Part shown: in pieces, positions 1-13,400 of the stretch | Layout of the letters: each line of letters opens with the position of its first letter | How positions within the stretch are numbered: the stretch's first letter is position 1 | Origin: Galaxea fascicularis | Taxonomy: Eukaryota > Cnidaria > Anthozoa > Scleractinia > Euphylliidae | DNA: 64,000 nt | NCBI GenBank assembly: GCA_948470475.1 | Contig: OX419345.1 | Coordinates: 20,838,359 to 20,902,358, forward strand | Direction of reading: 5' to 3' | The notes under the pieces: model-generated | The model's database searches: none | Told to the model about the DNA's origin: nothing | The model's input: the letters and a program-made list of their open reading frames with translations, nothing else | Program-made: the position numbers and the translations under genes

Positions 1-9
1 GAAACTTAC

Positions 10-1809
10 CTTCATCAGCTGAGATAATTGCCTCTCCAGCCGTAGCCTTTCCTTATTCATCTGTAAAATTATTGATTCATATTCTTCCATCTTCCTTTGA
101 GAAGGCTCTGCCTCATTTGATTTGTTCTGGTGAGAAAAAATGACAAATGAGTCAGGAAAATAAATTTCTGCAGTAAAAATTCTTATAATATTTTTGTGAA
201 TGCAAGATAGAAAAAATATTTTATGCTAATTTGTAAACATGGTTTTGCATTTTTTAATTTGTGGCATGTGAGCAGGTGTTCTTAAAAATATGATTTTCTT
301 GTATTTCAGTATTTATTTTAATTTGAAATTCGACAATAGAAAAGAGAACTTGAAAGAAGTGTGTTCCTCGTTGCATTGATTTTTACTTTCATATAGGTCC
401 AAACATTTGGTACAGGAAAGTGCCTTTAAAATAGCAGCTTTCAACTTCAACAGGAGACATTAAAACAAATATGCTGAATGTTATGAAGTGATTTTACGAG
501 GTGTTGACTTAAAAAGGGAAATAAGAAGAGAATATTTCATTTACAAAAAAGCTTTCAATTTCTACTCATTTTTTGAAATAAATCTTGTATAATTTTTGGT
601 AACATTTTCTCTTTCTGTAAAGTATTTTAAACTAATATTATTAAAATGGTTTTCTGCATTTAATTTACTTGTCATCTCCATTTGTTAACTGTCTGTGATC
701 ATGGATATGATTTTAAAGGACCTCAAGCACAACTAGCCTACAGTCCACCTAAGAATAATTTTGTCTTTCTGTCCAGAAAAGAAGCAGAAGAAGACAGAGA
801 TTTCTTCAGATTACCTCATTTCGTATGACATCTGACAGTTCATTTGAAAAACTTTTATTTTCTCAGTGTTCAGTTGCAGTTAAGAGTAGAACACAAAACT
901 TGACTATGCCTTTGAATTTGTATTTGGAGCACTGCTGTTTTTTTTTTTTTTTGAGAGTGGAGGTTTTCTTCATGATAGACATGTATCGTTTTGACTGATC
1001 TTTCAAGATCAGTCAAATGTGTTTTGGGTTAAGTACAGTGACAATGTCAGGAGAAAATTGATGCAGGTCAGTCTGGTGGATTTAAACAATGCAGTCACAT
1101 TCAAACCTTCTCCACTCCTTTCAAGATTTTTCCAACAACTTCTTCCACAAAATCTTCCACAGACGCTTCTCCTTTGTGTTCATCAGGAGGCAAATCATCC
1201 TTCTTTTGAATTTCATTGTGGATTGAGGAAGATGGCCGCAGTGACTTGATAAGACTCGGCATCACATGATGCAAGTTATACAATGGAGCACTGAGCCTCT
1301 TTGATCTTTGTTTTCGATTGAACAGTGTCCTTGTTGAAAGATCAGACCGTCGACATTTTTTCTGAGTTCCGTTGTTTACACGACTGTCCAAGACACTCTT
1401 TAGTGGTTGCCTTGAAGGAGTGACCAGTGCTGCTACCTAACATTACATGACACAAATTAATTAACGATTTTTCATTTTACCACATTCCACTACTTTAAAA
1501 GCAAGTAGCAAACATTCTGTGATTAATTTAGGCTTTCAAAGAAGTACCGGTAGACTTGTGAAACTTAACAAGAGTATATGAAAAGACATAATACTAAACG
1601 ATCGAGGACATTGACGAGCGTGATTGCAGGTATCAAGGGTATGCAGCTAATTTGAAAAATTTAGTTAGTTGTTTCCAATCATTGACGAAGTGACCCTGTC
1701 AAACTAAGTCCAAACTTTTAAATAACTTACAACGCTAAATTAAATGAACGAAACAAAACAATACCCCAACAGGAAGATTTTCCTGATCCTCGATCAAACT
1801 GTTTAGCAT
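10..1809 (-). CDS. 5' part of an unrecognised coiled-coil protein gene (partial)
   Basis: Not recognised. Three minus-strand exons can be joined, all in phase 0: 1809-1765 (starts MLNSLIEDQENLPVG), 1436-1107 and 126-10, followed by a clear donor (GTAAGT) at 9-4, so the gene continues beyond the left edge. That gives about 164 residues so far. The middle part is basic and Ser/Pro-rich; residues about 100-120 are acidic (ASVEDFVEEVVGKIL). The last exon is highly charged with heptad-like spacing (MEEYESIILQMNKERLRLER), consistent with a coiled coil. The acceptors at 1437-1438 and 127-128 are AG. The weak point is the donor after exon 2, GTTTGA: if it is not used, the frame meets TGA at once and the protein would be only about 126 residues. 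The start was chosen because its donor matches the next exon in phase. A cytoskeletal or centrosomal role would be a guess. Confidence 0.5.
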
Positions 1810-3301
1810 TGTTTATCGGGATCAGCTGTACTGTAAGTTCTTATTGTAGATTCATAAATCCACCTTTGTCCAAACAAGCATTCAGCGAACATTCAGCTGT
1901 TTTCGAAAGGTTTGAAATGCACGCGTTTACTTACAAACCATTTGATTGGTGGAATACCCGTGCGCCGAAAATTAAACCAGCGGATATAGCAGTACTTCAT
2001 ATAACCTAAACAAAGAATTTCTGCATGTTTACCGTGAGAGGTGAGTAGTTTCCAAGATTTTGCCAATAATCCGCACAGCCCTGTACATTAATTATTCGTC
2101 CACAACTGTCATTTTCACTCTAATGAACAAACTGGATTAGATTGTATGCTCAAATAAATTAAGCAGGCCGTGCGGATAATCTTGTCCGATAGATTACCTT
2201 AAAACAGTCAGAAAGATCTCATCGCATCGCCATTGTAAGCTTACTTCTACAAAACCACCCTTTTCACATTTATTCCTCATAAACTTCACTATATTTCGCT
2301 TACCAATCTGTTTATTAGATTTCGAAACATCCGAGATCGTACAAGTTTACCTTAAGGTTGATATGTCCATTGTTAAACAATGTAATATTTAAAGCTTGCA
2401 CAAAGTACTTAAAATTAACCTTAATTTTATCATTGAAAAGTTTTGAAAACTCTTTACATTTTAGATAAAGACGAACTTCATAGGTTGGCATTCTGATCTG
2501 TGTATAATATAAGCTAATATCCTTACTCTTTCCATCAGGGTGGGTGCTGAATAGTGATCTTGTAGGTGGATCCCACTGTCTTACAAAGTCTTAAATTTAC
2601 CATTTGTGACCCCCAAGAGGAAAGAAACAATTTTTATATAACTCTTATGTGCCAATCATTGATATTTTTGTTTTGTTCTTCATGTGTAAAATATTCCTTA
2701 AAATGCTTAACCAGAATCAAAATTGATGAAGTCTGTTAAAAGTGAACCAGCACTGTGATAGCTCAATGCAAAAGTATGGTACACTACTTTGACAACTAGA
2801 TGTTCCAACTAAAACTTGGGTATCAAAATATGAAAAAAATGTGCTTAAACAAAAAAACGCAAAGCCTTTTTTTTGAGCATGGCTTCTAGTTACGTCTGCT
2901 TAATTTCATCATCTTAATCCAAACCATGTGACCATTCAAGCAAGCATATTTTTCTCTCTATACATATACCCTGAGCTGGATGATGTTGAACTTCGAAAAG
3001 GCTGGCTCTATTGATAATAGCTACTTATAAACTGAAGGCAGTCTCCCAGTGGCCTTTTGCCTTTCAGACATTCTGCCAAGTTCTCAAAAACAGCTCATCT
3101 TCAATGTGGCTGAATGTGTTAAGAAGAGGTTATGGCATTGGTCAGTGAAGCCCTGGGCTTACTTACATTTTGTCAGCCATGCTCTGGTTACTCATGTCTT
3201 ACCTAAGATATGCCTTACATCACAAACACATATAAATTTCTTTATAAGAAATGAAAACAAACAACTTTGCAATGTTTTTTTAGCTATCCAGGATGATACA
3301 A
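1810..3301. other. Intergenic region without a recognisable gene
   Basis: AT-rich stretch between the start of the left-edge gene and the stop codon of the MATH-OAS gene. It should hold the promoter of the left gene and the 3' UTR of the MATH-OAS gene. Short open frames here show no domain, motif or convincing splice context. Confidence 0.5.
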
Positions 3302-6300
3302 CTACAGTGTCAATTTTGCCACCCATTTTGAGAGCTCTCTCCGAAACTGGGCCCAGTCCTCCAACCCAACTGATGCGACATTGTGAGATGGAATTGCAGG
3401 ATCCTGGACAATCGGCAGTGAAAATGTAACTGGAAGAGTCTCGTGAGGGTAATCATCTGACAGGTAATACTCATTCCAGAATACTCTAGAAAAAATGGAC
3501 AAGAAAAGGTGTGAGAATAAATTGATACAAAAAAGGTCACAACTGGATACATAAATTTGTGTGTCATTCTAAGGATCATAACAAAAATGTCTAGTTGATG
3601 AAGCTCAAAATTTGGTTCCAGAAATCATAGATAATTGCCATGTTTTAGTATTGGTGAGGTTGATGAAATTCTGTAGACACTTGTGTTTTTCATGATTTTT
3701 CTTCTGTGAGATTGTTTAAAATTCCCATTTTAATTAACTGGGTAGCATTCATCCGCTTTCTGTACAGTGACAAATTTTATTTTCCTCTTCTCAGGAACTT
3801 TAGGCATTAAATCCAATAATATTTTTGTGTAGAGTTATCATTGTCTGTTAAAATGTGTCATTTTCAACTTTCTTACATATCCACAGCAGTCATAATCTGG
3901 CTGCTTACTTATATAGCCAACAAGAAATCATAAAATCATGCTCCAAATGATCAGACTTGTATTTTAATAAACTTGAAATTTAGATAAACTGTCCAGGAGT
4001 ATGACATGAGTAATTTTATAAACTTACTCCAATGATTCATCCCCAACCATGTCTGCTAGTTCTAGGAACACATCCTTGTCTGCCCTGACTGCTTGAGTTT
4101 CACTTCCCCTGAAACAAGTTAACCCCACCCCAAAGTAAATAATATAGTTTACAATGTGTGCAAACTTCATTTAGCTATGCTTGGGGCAGCACAATTCAAC
4201 ATGACTAAACAGCACTATCGGGTACCTTTGTGTGCATCAAGAAGTAAAATTTCCATTGGTGATAAGAATCTTATTTCTCCTTTCAATCTCCTTACACTGT
4301 CATATAGTTGGATATGAGAATAAATCAAGTGATCACCAATCTGGGGTTTCGTAAATAGAAATATATCAGAGGAGTTTATTCCCCCTTTAAACCTTCCAGG
4401 GATTGTCGATTCAGGTACTAATTATTAGAATTTTTTACCTTAAAGTTTATAAAATTGTGCAGCACACAAATTCTGACAAAAATACTGTTTTGTTACCAGA
4501 AAATTAGTTTCAAAGGCTACAATTTTTTTAAATGTAACTGCATGGGATGTTGTGTAGAACTGTTGTCATTGCCCTGTACTTTAAATCAAAAGGAGCAAAC
4601 ATGACTATGGATTAAAGGCAGGTATCTTTTACAGGTCACAGGCACAGGTCACTGTTTTGTTGATTCATAATTAAGCCAAACAGTTTCATCACGATCTAAA
4701 AAGAAATTTTGGATAGTGATTAGGGCTAGGAGACACTTTTGGGCTTGTTTATTTATCTGTAGCACGGTGACCTGTACTTTGACCTGTGGAATATGACCTC
4801 CAAAAAAAACCTGCTGGTGGATTAATGGTCACAAAATACATTTGTTTTCAATACATACTCATGAACCACTTGATAAGCTGCAGTGACCAGCAGTGAGATT
4901 AGGTACTGACTGGGTTTGGATGAGGAATTCCTCCATGCAATAGTGTTGCTCCATGTCTTTACAATACGGATCAGGTCCTTGCACTGTCAATAAATACAGT
5001 ACTTAAACCTTTAAACCCTAAGAGTGATCAGCATCAAATTTCTCCTTGTAATATAAACACTTTATAAAACAGAGTGGCCATACGAATTAAGGACTGGATC
5101 ACACAAGATGAATTTGCTTGATAGTTTAACAACTTCTCCCTACTACTTCTATAGGAAATGTGTTGGGGCACAAATGAGAATTTAAATGTTGATCTTAGGG
5201 TTTTATTTTAGCCTACATGCATTAGAATGGTTGGAGAGGGGGAATTTGAGCATGCAAAAGTGCACCGTTCAAGAGCGGACCCAAATTTCCTCTTTCCTCT
5301 CCCCTTAGAATGCCTGCCATTGCAGGCTAGGTGCATTTGTAATGATGGTGATTTGGAATGGAATACTTAAAGAAAAAGGTAATTCTTTTAAGGAGCAGAG
5401 TGCAACCTAAATTGATCTACTATATTACCTTTGAATCCTTTACGGAAATAAACTCGGTTTGCCTCTCACAGACGGAAATGTTATAGCTAAGAAGAAAGAA
5501 CACAATTAATTAACTTTTCATACTTTTTATAAGTAAACTTTGATGTCACAAAAATGAACATTGATAAACACTGTCTGTCACTGCATATTGAAAAAATCGA
5601 GGGAGGGATTAGCCTGCATTGCAGGCACTGAAAGTTTAACTCGAGTTTATGGTGGCACTTGTGTGGGACAAGCCCGTTTTTAATCCTCTTCTCGTGCGTT
5701 TCCTCCTCGTGCGTGGAGCTTGCGTGTAGTCTCTCTTTATTGTAGCTACTGCAGGTACTCACAAAATCTGTGCATCAGCCGGTTGACCTAAACACTGCTT
5801 ATACAATGCTTTGAAGCCACCCATTGGCTCCCAGTCATTGATTGGCATTACCACCACATTGACGTTGTCGCATTTGAACAGGACAGCTGTTTGGGTTGTC
5901 ATGAAATCTGAACATGGCGGTAGTTTGCTGGCTGCTGACTGGTCATTTGTGTGGTCTGCCATTTTTGAGCCTTCTTGCTTCAGTAATGTTTTGATGGTAA
6001 ACACTATGGCGGGTAACCAGCTCTTGTGTTCAGTTCTGGGAAGGTCTGAAGGGAAACCAATTTATTGGTTATTGTTTCCAGTTATGTTTCTTGCTACATA
6101 GAAAGGACCTAAGACTCGCTTTCTGGTGATTACTTGTGTGCAGCTGGCAACAAAATCTAATGGGAGTATTGTCACAGGGTGTGGTTGGTTGCGGAGAGTC
6201 CGCTTCGCGTTCTATGGGCGGTTTGAACTCTTGTTGTATTTAGTAGCGGACATGTTATGTACCGGGATGTGCAAATAACGACGAAATGTACATTGTACAC

Positions 6301-9300
6301 TACAAGTAATAGACTAAGATTAAACCTAAACTCTTATAATTCAGCGGGGTTATACTCCAGTTCAACTGGCTTGAGTCAAGCTCGTAGTCTTAGCCATAAT
6401 GTCTGCAAGGGGTGTATGACATATAGCCCAGCTTACAGAGGGTCCCCTATACTTTTTTCGTGAAACGTGATTGGGATTATTTTTTTCTCGTGAAACGTGA
6501 TTTAGGTTTATTTATTTATTCGTGATTCGTGATTGCCCATATTTGATTTTTGCGTAAACGTGAACGAATTTTGGGAATTATCCGTGACGCGTGAACAGTC
6601 TCAATATTTTTGCGTGAATGCATTTTACAAAGTGGTATAGGGGACCCTCCTTACACGGATTTAGAGAGCCGAAATAGTCGGCTAATTATTGTTGAACAGG
6701 CACTTTTTTCCGTTAACTTTTTTGTTAACTTCTGTTGCGTCCCCTAGGTTATCACTGTCCTGGGTATTTATTCCGGCATGTCAAAGATGCTTGTGTGAAC
6801 TACACCTTTAACAAACACTGCCAAGTCCAGCTCGTGAAATCCTTTGATGGTTGTTCCCTGTCCTGCGGCACCAACAACTGAAATGCGGCTAACACTGAAT
6901 GGTAACTGTTCCTGCAGAACAAGCACAAAACAACTGTAAGAAAACAGTCGACAGCTTTTTGGAAGCTAAGTGACCGATCACAACGGACCACTACAGCTAT
7001 TTTGTGGGTCAATTGCTGTGGCTTCATCCCAAACTTTATTTCCAAAGGCTTTGTCGTGGATGGGCAGTGGGGACTGGTTTGTGATATGTTCCCGGTATGT
7101 TGTAACCCTCAACGAGCAAGGCGGCCCGACGGGGTTGGCAGTGCCTGTGATCTAGGCCTGCCTACTTGGAAGGACCCTTAGTTCTTGAAAGTTTCCTTGT
7201 CAATTAGGTCCTGTACTGCCCTTACCATCAAAAAGGTTTTTAATTTCTCTGCAACTTCCTGCTGTTTTTTAAGTTGTTCTTCATCCGGTTGTGCTTCCTG
7301 GACAAGATCCTTTATGCTGCTTACTTTCTTGCCATCAATCTAGATAGAAATAAAAAACAAAGGTTTTGTTGAGCCACCATTCACTGTATTGTACGAAAAA
7401 CCTTAAGTAACTTGAGCCCGTAGTGTAAATTGCACGTTTTCTCCAGAAAGTATACACAAAACGCGTTCAGTGGAAGAGAGCAAAACAACAAATGCATCAT
7501 TCAGGGTTTAATACAAAGAGGCAAAACAAAGTTTAGTAAAACAAGCCTGAAGAAAATCCCTCGGACGTGTGCTGATAACGAACCAAAAAATAAAGACAAG
7601 TCAAAAGATAGTAACCTCGTCAACAGCGCTCTCAATTTCTGCGATGTATTCACTGCTTTCAGTGATCTCGTTCTCCAGTTCCTGGATTGCTTGTTCTTTC
7701 TGCTTTAGTTCCTTCTGCCTGGCTGCTATTTCCTCATCTTTATCGGCAAGAAGCTGGTCTTTCTCAGCAGTTACGTCTTCTAGCTGAAATTTCCTGCGAA
7801 GCAATAAACGTGAGGTCCCACATTTTAAAAAAATTATCACTGGAATCCTCTCTATCTTAAATTGTAACAACTAAGCAGAATTTATGGCCTTGCAAAAATT
7901 GTTACAACACTGCTTCACAAGTTATGAGCTGCCTTTGTGCAACGTTCGACAGCAGGTCTTTGTCTGGTAAAATGGAGGAATCTACTCGTTTTTCCTATGA
8001 TTCCTCTGAGCTACGTATTTCTGATAAACCGATAATTTTGAACGAGTGTTCTTCAGCAGCTGAAACGTCGCTGTTTCGAAAACAGAGTTTTAAATTTATT
8101 CACTTTTCTCGCTGCTTCCTTTTCTTGTGTTCAATAGGTTCAGAGGCGGATCCAGGGGAGGGGTTGAGGGGGTTGCAACCCCCCCTTTGAGAATATTTTT
8201 TTGTTATTTTGCTTGATTCTTCGTAAAATAATAATAGAATAAAATTGTTTTTACAAAGTTATTTCACTTTTACCATTCGACTGCTTGTCAAGTTACTCGC
8301 CTTCCACACCATTGGTGTTCAAGGTTACTTCGGTAGTCAGTACAACCCCCCCTTTCAGAAATTCCTGGATCCGCCCCTGAGGTTTGTACGTCAGCTTTGA
8401 TTCTCCCGAATTTGTTCGTAGTTTCTTAAGTGCTCTCCCCTTTGAAAATGGCATGTCATGGTTCTTTAATCCCAAACTGTAAAGGCACAGAGCCTTAAAA
8501 CACTAGCATATGAGTACGTTTCTCTCCAGATCACTTTGAAATCATGAATACATGTCCTTTCAAAATTTTTACCAGCAGAAAATTCTCGTATTACCAGAAA
8601 CTTTCAAGTGCCGCCTTAGTCTGTGCATTGTCCTCCCTCAGCTTAGCCACGCTGTGTTTATCGAAGGTGACCAAGAAAGGATCGTACACTTCGTTGGTGT
8701 TTTTTATAGCCAACTGAACACACAAATGTTTGTCGTCATCCAAATACGGGCTGTAAGGATTTAACACCTAACACAAAGAAAATCAGTCACTGTGAACCTG
8801 AAGAAGGTTACTCAGTCTCAATACTAAACGCTCATTTCTCAGAACAATGTGGATTTTAATAAGATAACTGACAAGGGTATGAACAATATCTACTACATGA
8901 TAATCTGAGGTTTCTGAGTGATTCAAACGTCTGGGGTAGGGATGCAAATGATTTTTCTTTCTGGAAAGGACATATGTCTCGGACCAGTCTCTATTTGGTC
9001 TATTTGCTAAAACAAATTTGTTTGGATATAATTCATTGGACATGGACCGATTTTAGGCGGACTTTGTCCTATGACCCACAGTTATTTGCATTTCTGCTGA
9101 GAAGAATTTTTGAAAAAGCGAATCTAATTTGTATGAATAAAGAACGGGGGGGGGGGGTATGAAGTATACAGAAGTGGGTGGGGGCCTTATTTACTACACA
9201 AAGAGGTGGTTGTAACGAGAGCTTTAATAATAGATATAGGGGACTTTGTAGTTTTGCCAAAAGATTCAGATATAAGTTATCGGAATGAAAGTACCTCATT

Positions 9301-10431
9301 TAATTCCAAGGTTGTGTTGATGGTCATTTCGTCTTGACTGTAACAGAACGCACTTCTGCCAGGAACGTCCCACGAGTTCATTGTCACACTTCTGTTATCA
9401 TCCTTGTAACAGAACACACGGACACTCCATAGAATCTTCATGTAATAAGCACTGTCGTCTAAGTCTGTTTGCTTACTTTTCGGATCAAAGATCAGGGTTA
9501 AATCCAACGTTTTCTTGTCAGTGGAGCCCGTCCTTAGAGCCAAGGAAGATTCGTCTTCTATAAGGCATTCATTTCCCATGTCATTTGGCGGAGACCAGGT
9601 TGCTGTGTCGAATCCGAAGTAATAGTAAGGCTCGACGCTAGTGATTTTAACGCCGATGGTAACCATTCCTCCTTTGGAGATGGCCGTGAGATCTTTGCTT
9701 CGCACAAATTTCTCAATTCCAAACGCTGTGGTGGCGTTGTTGTCGCAGAAATGATGACTCACTTGTACCTCGCGACCACCGCGAACATAGATTGAGTATG
9801 TGGCTTTGAACCTTAACACGGAAGGCTCTTCCCTGTGTAGATAAGCTGCAGCGTATTCCGAGTGTTGTCCAGAGTTGTTGGACGGTTCTCCCTTGGGGTA
9901 AAGGACCAGGTACCATTCTTCACCATACAAAGAAAACTTGGAGGTGATGACGTGGCTTGTGCGGGATGACAAATTAATGACTAGTTTATCTTCAAATATA
10001 GTGCTCACCATCGAACATTTGATCTCAACATACAAGTTATTCTCATCCAAGAATCCCGAGTCGGGCTTCTCGATTTCTTCCATTGCCAGCAACTTACTCC
10101 AACCGATTCCGAATCTAACTTTTGGAAACTCGTCGTCTTCACGGATGTTTCCAACTCTCACGGACCTTGAAGGGTCTCTGTTGTTGTTTACTTCTAATGA
10201 GAATCCAATCTTGCATTTTACTTTATCGGTGAATTGGCCGCCCCCGAGCCACCTTAAAAACACACCAAACTGTCCACCCTTGATACCGCCTTGCAATCGC
10301 CACCGAGACCCGGCGAAAAAGAATGGCTTTGAATACACACTGGCACCAATGTTAGGGAAGTCTTCAAAGATAAACTTAAAACAGCAAGTGTCATCCTCGA
10401 GTATTCTTGTGTTGTGTAATCGTAACGCCAT
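3302..10431 (-). CDS. MATH-MATH-coiled coil-OAS-like nucleotidyltransferase fusion
   Basis: Ten exons, all in phase: 10431-9295, 8767-8595, 7793-7616, 7339-7226, 6911-6806, 6003-5763, 5486-5429, 4983-4859, 4108-4028, 3485-3302; 798 residues. Residues about 1-430 hold two MATH/TRAF-like domains (GSRWRLQGG near 47; YGEEWYLVLYPKG near 174). Residues about 425-535 are a charged coiled coil (EKDQLLADKDEEIAARQKE). From 535 the protein follows 2'-5'-oligoadenylate synthetase: P-loop-like GAAGQGTTIKG (548-558), helix KDLIRIVKTW (about 670-680, OAS counterpart LIRLVKHWY), and a C-terminus with DPAIPSHN like the OAS DPADPTGN. OAS enzymes bind dsRNA and make 2-5A in antiviral defence. Here the first catalytic Asp is Glu (E561, in HELDL), the second is kept (D563) and the third is Val (V620, in VNVVVMP), so activity is doubtful. 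MATH domains usually bind receptors or ubiquitin ligases, so a signalling scaffold is an inference. Weakest donor: GTTACT after exon 3. Confidence 0.85.
6439..6648. mobile_element. Short hAT-like MITE in intron 5 of the MATH-OAS gene
   Basis: Terminal inverted repeats AGGGTCCCCTATAC and GTATAGGGGACCCT bound about 210 bp. The flanks form an imperfect 8 bp duplication (GCTTACAG left, CCTTACAC right), as expected for an old hAT-type insertion. The interior repeats CGTGAAACGTGATT-like units. No coding capacity. Confidence 0.7.
8145..8382. mobile_element. Foldback element in intron 2 of the MATH-OAS gene
   Basis: The left end (GAGGCGGATCCAGGGGAGG) and right end (CCTGGATCCGCCCCTGAG) are inverted repeats. 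Each arm also carries a C/G tract, CAACCCCCCCTTT. About 240 bp, non-coding, probably a non-autonomous DNA transposon. Confidence 0.65.
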
Positions 10432-13400
10432 CTCGCGTTTCAACAAAAAGCGAGCTGCAGAAAACCAAGTCGACGATGCGCCTTAGCACACACCTCACAA
10501 ATTTTGCAAGCGCTAACAGCAAAAGCAGCAAAAGTTTGATATTCTATATTTCAGGCGTCGGCTGCAAGGATGAAGTACATGTATTTTGGAGTTATTTCAA
10601 TCAACTTTTGCACTATGCGCTCAAAACAAACTGCAATGCAACATGTGGAAGTCTCAACGTCCTCTTTTGTCGCGGGATCCATTCTCTCAAATATAGCTGT
10701 GCTCAGTTTTGGAAAGCTGCAAGACGACGCTCCAAAATTTGAGGCTTTTTAAAAATTAATGAAGCTAACGCGCATAACTAGTCCTGAATATCAAATTACC
10801 TGAGGCGTGTTTTTCTACTGAATTAGTTGTTCTACCAACCAATTTCATTTATTAGACTGATTTTCCGAGAAAAAAAACGTCTTTATAAAAACCGTGTTTG
10901 ATTTTTCATAACTTATAGTCATCTCGCAAAATGTAGATGCGTTCGTATTGTTGTTTGGGAGTTTCTCCACTGTATTTTCTTTTCTCTGGAAAAGGTCCAA
11001 AATACCTGTTGTTGATATAAATGGCAAAGATATACAATTGTTTTCTTGAATATTAAAACTCTCAAGGGAAATAGTACGGGGCGGTCCCCATTTTTGTATG
11101 TTATTAAGGCTCTTGCTCATTCATCGCACATAGTAAAAATCGATATTTCTTGGTAATTTCCCGGGCATAAAATTCCAAAGAGAGTATTGTCTAAACTGTA
11201 CAAACATCGGATGCAAGTAGCAAATTAAGTTTAATTTATCAGGCTTTGTCAGCCCTTCTGCAAATAGTACTGCATAAATGGGAGAAAAGGGAAAGAGAAA
11301 AAAAATATATATATATATATATTACAAGCAGTAGTGTGTCAGCAATCCAAATAGAGGATTTAATTATTCGTAAGTCTATTGGCTCGTTTCTTTGTTCAAA
11401 AGCTTCGTTTTTAAAGTAACCTAATTCTCTACAAATAAATGTATCTATGGTATTAAAAAAAAACGATTTTATGCTGATCATCCAGAGAATCAAAGCTGTG
11501 GTATTTACTGGTGATGTCATCTTAAAGTGTTTTTTTAATCGCGTTATATCTATTGCACGTTAAGAGGAAATAAAACTCGTTTTCAATTTGATTTGAGTTC
11601 CAGCACTGACAGGTTCTCGTATTCTCGGGTACTTCAGGAGTGGAATGTCTTCCAGTTTTCTAAGATTGCGATCACCTGGCCTACACATGAAACAGAGTGC
11701 AAGGATATTGTTCAAAGCAAAAACTATTAGTTGGCAAAGTCAAAATCGGGGCCAGCAACTACGGAAAACGGGACAAGTTTGGTTCACCTCTGTTACATGC
11801 GCCGGACGAATTTGTTTGAACGAAGCATAGAACTAGTCTGATAAGTGGGCTGCCCTTTTTTAGCCCATTTAATGGTTATTTCGGGCAGTTTGTAATCTTT
11901 TATTCCTTTGTCTTTTAAGTTTTTAAGCACTGCTTCAAAATTAAGTACTTCGTAATGGTCTCGCGTTTAACTTTCCCTAAATTTCATTTACTCACATTTT
12001 GATAGTGTCTTCATAGTGTATGGAGAAATAAAAGGACATTTGAATTATTTATTGACAAATTACATTTAACCAGTCTCTTTTTTGGCAGGTTTTCAAAGGA
12101 GGCAATACAGCAACGCAACCCATATTGTTATCTTCCATTTGGTACAGGGCCACGATCTTGCATTGGAATGAGGTTTGCACTAATGGAGGCAAAAATGACG
12201 TTGGTGCATTTGAGATGACTTGCACAGGTTGATAGACTGGAAGGAACAGATAATTTAAGTTTAGTGAGCAAAGAAAATTTGTGTTTAGCACATAAAAGGT
12301 GATTTCCTTCCACAGATGCAACAAAATAATATAATCAGGAATCACAGTTGTGTGCGGTCAGCTGTGTTGAAGGGCGCTCAACTTAAATGATTCCTTTAAC
12401 CCTTATTACACTGATTAATGAGCATTTTGTCACTGAACTCCATCTTGCTGATCTTAAAGTATCACTTAAGATAATTAATTTCAAATGTCAAAGCACTTGA
12501 TCTCATATCATAGTTTCTGATCGGAGACATCACCCTATTATATAGCTAGTCTTAACATTTAATACAGGTTGAAATAAAGATCACGTATGTATGTATGTAT
12601 GTGTTTTTATTTCATGGGGACCGTACTTTTATTCCCAAGAGCTGAATGTTTGAACAAACAGCGAAAGCTGTCATTTAAGGGCGTTTGCATCAAAATTTTC
12701 CAACAATGATTTTTTTCTGAGACCTTTACCACTGTAGGATGATGAGTTAGTTATGTCAGAAATGTAAAAAAAAAAAAAAAAATGGGGGGTCACCAACTTC
12801 ATTTTGGAGAAAACGTGCCCGGAAGAACACCCTAAATCTGAAAAAATCGGGCCTTGTTAGCAACTAAGGCCACATGTTCCCACATTGATTTTTTGTTCAG
12901 TTTTGGCCAATGTGGAGATAATTGTAAATAAAATCTGTTTCTGGAAAGAAAAGTAGTGGTCACCAACCATTTAAGAGAGTAAACTGAAGGCGAAGGAAAC
13001 ACAACAGTTACCATCCTTTTACTTGTTTAGCTTTCTTCCTCAGCACACGCGCTCGATGGCTGATATGTCATGACCTTGTGACATGGATTTCATGCACAGT
13101 AGGGATGCACACGAACAATTATTAGCACAAACATCCTTAAGGTTGTAACCCATCACACATCACAGTGGAATACACTTTATGGGGCCTTGATGTTTTGAGT
13201 GATCTTGTCACTTCAATCACAAACAAGAAAAGCTTGACGCTTGACATAACATGTGGCTCAAAACTTGATGACAGCCCTGAAATACACTGGGATCAAATGG
13301 GTAGAGCATTGAATCAAAGCCAGTTATAGATTACTTGACTCTCACATTTGAACTTCCCTTGTTCCATCAACAATAAATCTCTACTTGGAAATGTATGTCC

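Noticed and set aside
3049..3429. 126-codon plus-strand open frame
   Set aside because: Its 3' half lies antisense to the last MATH-OAS exon and it has no domain or splice support; a shadow.
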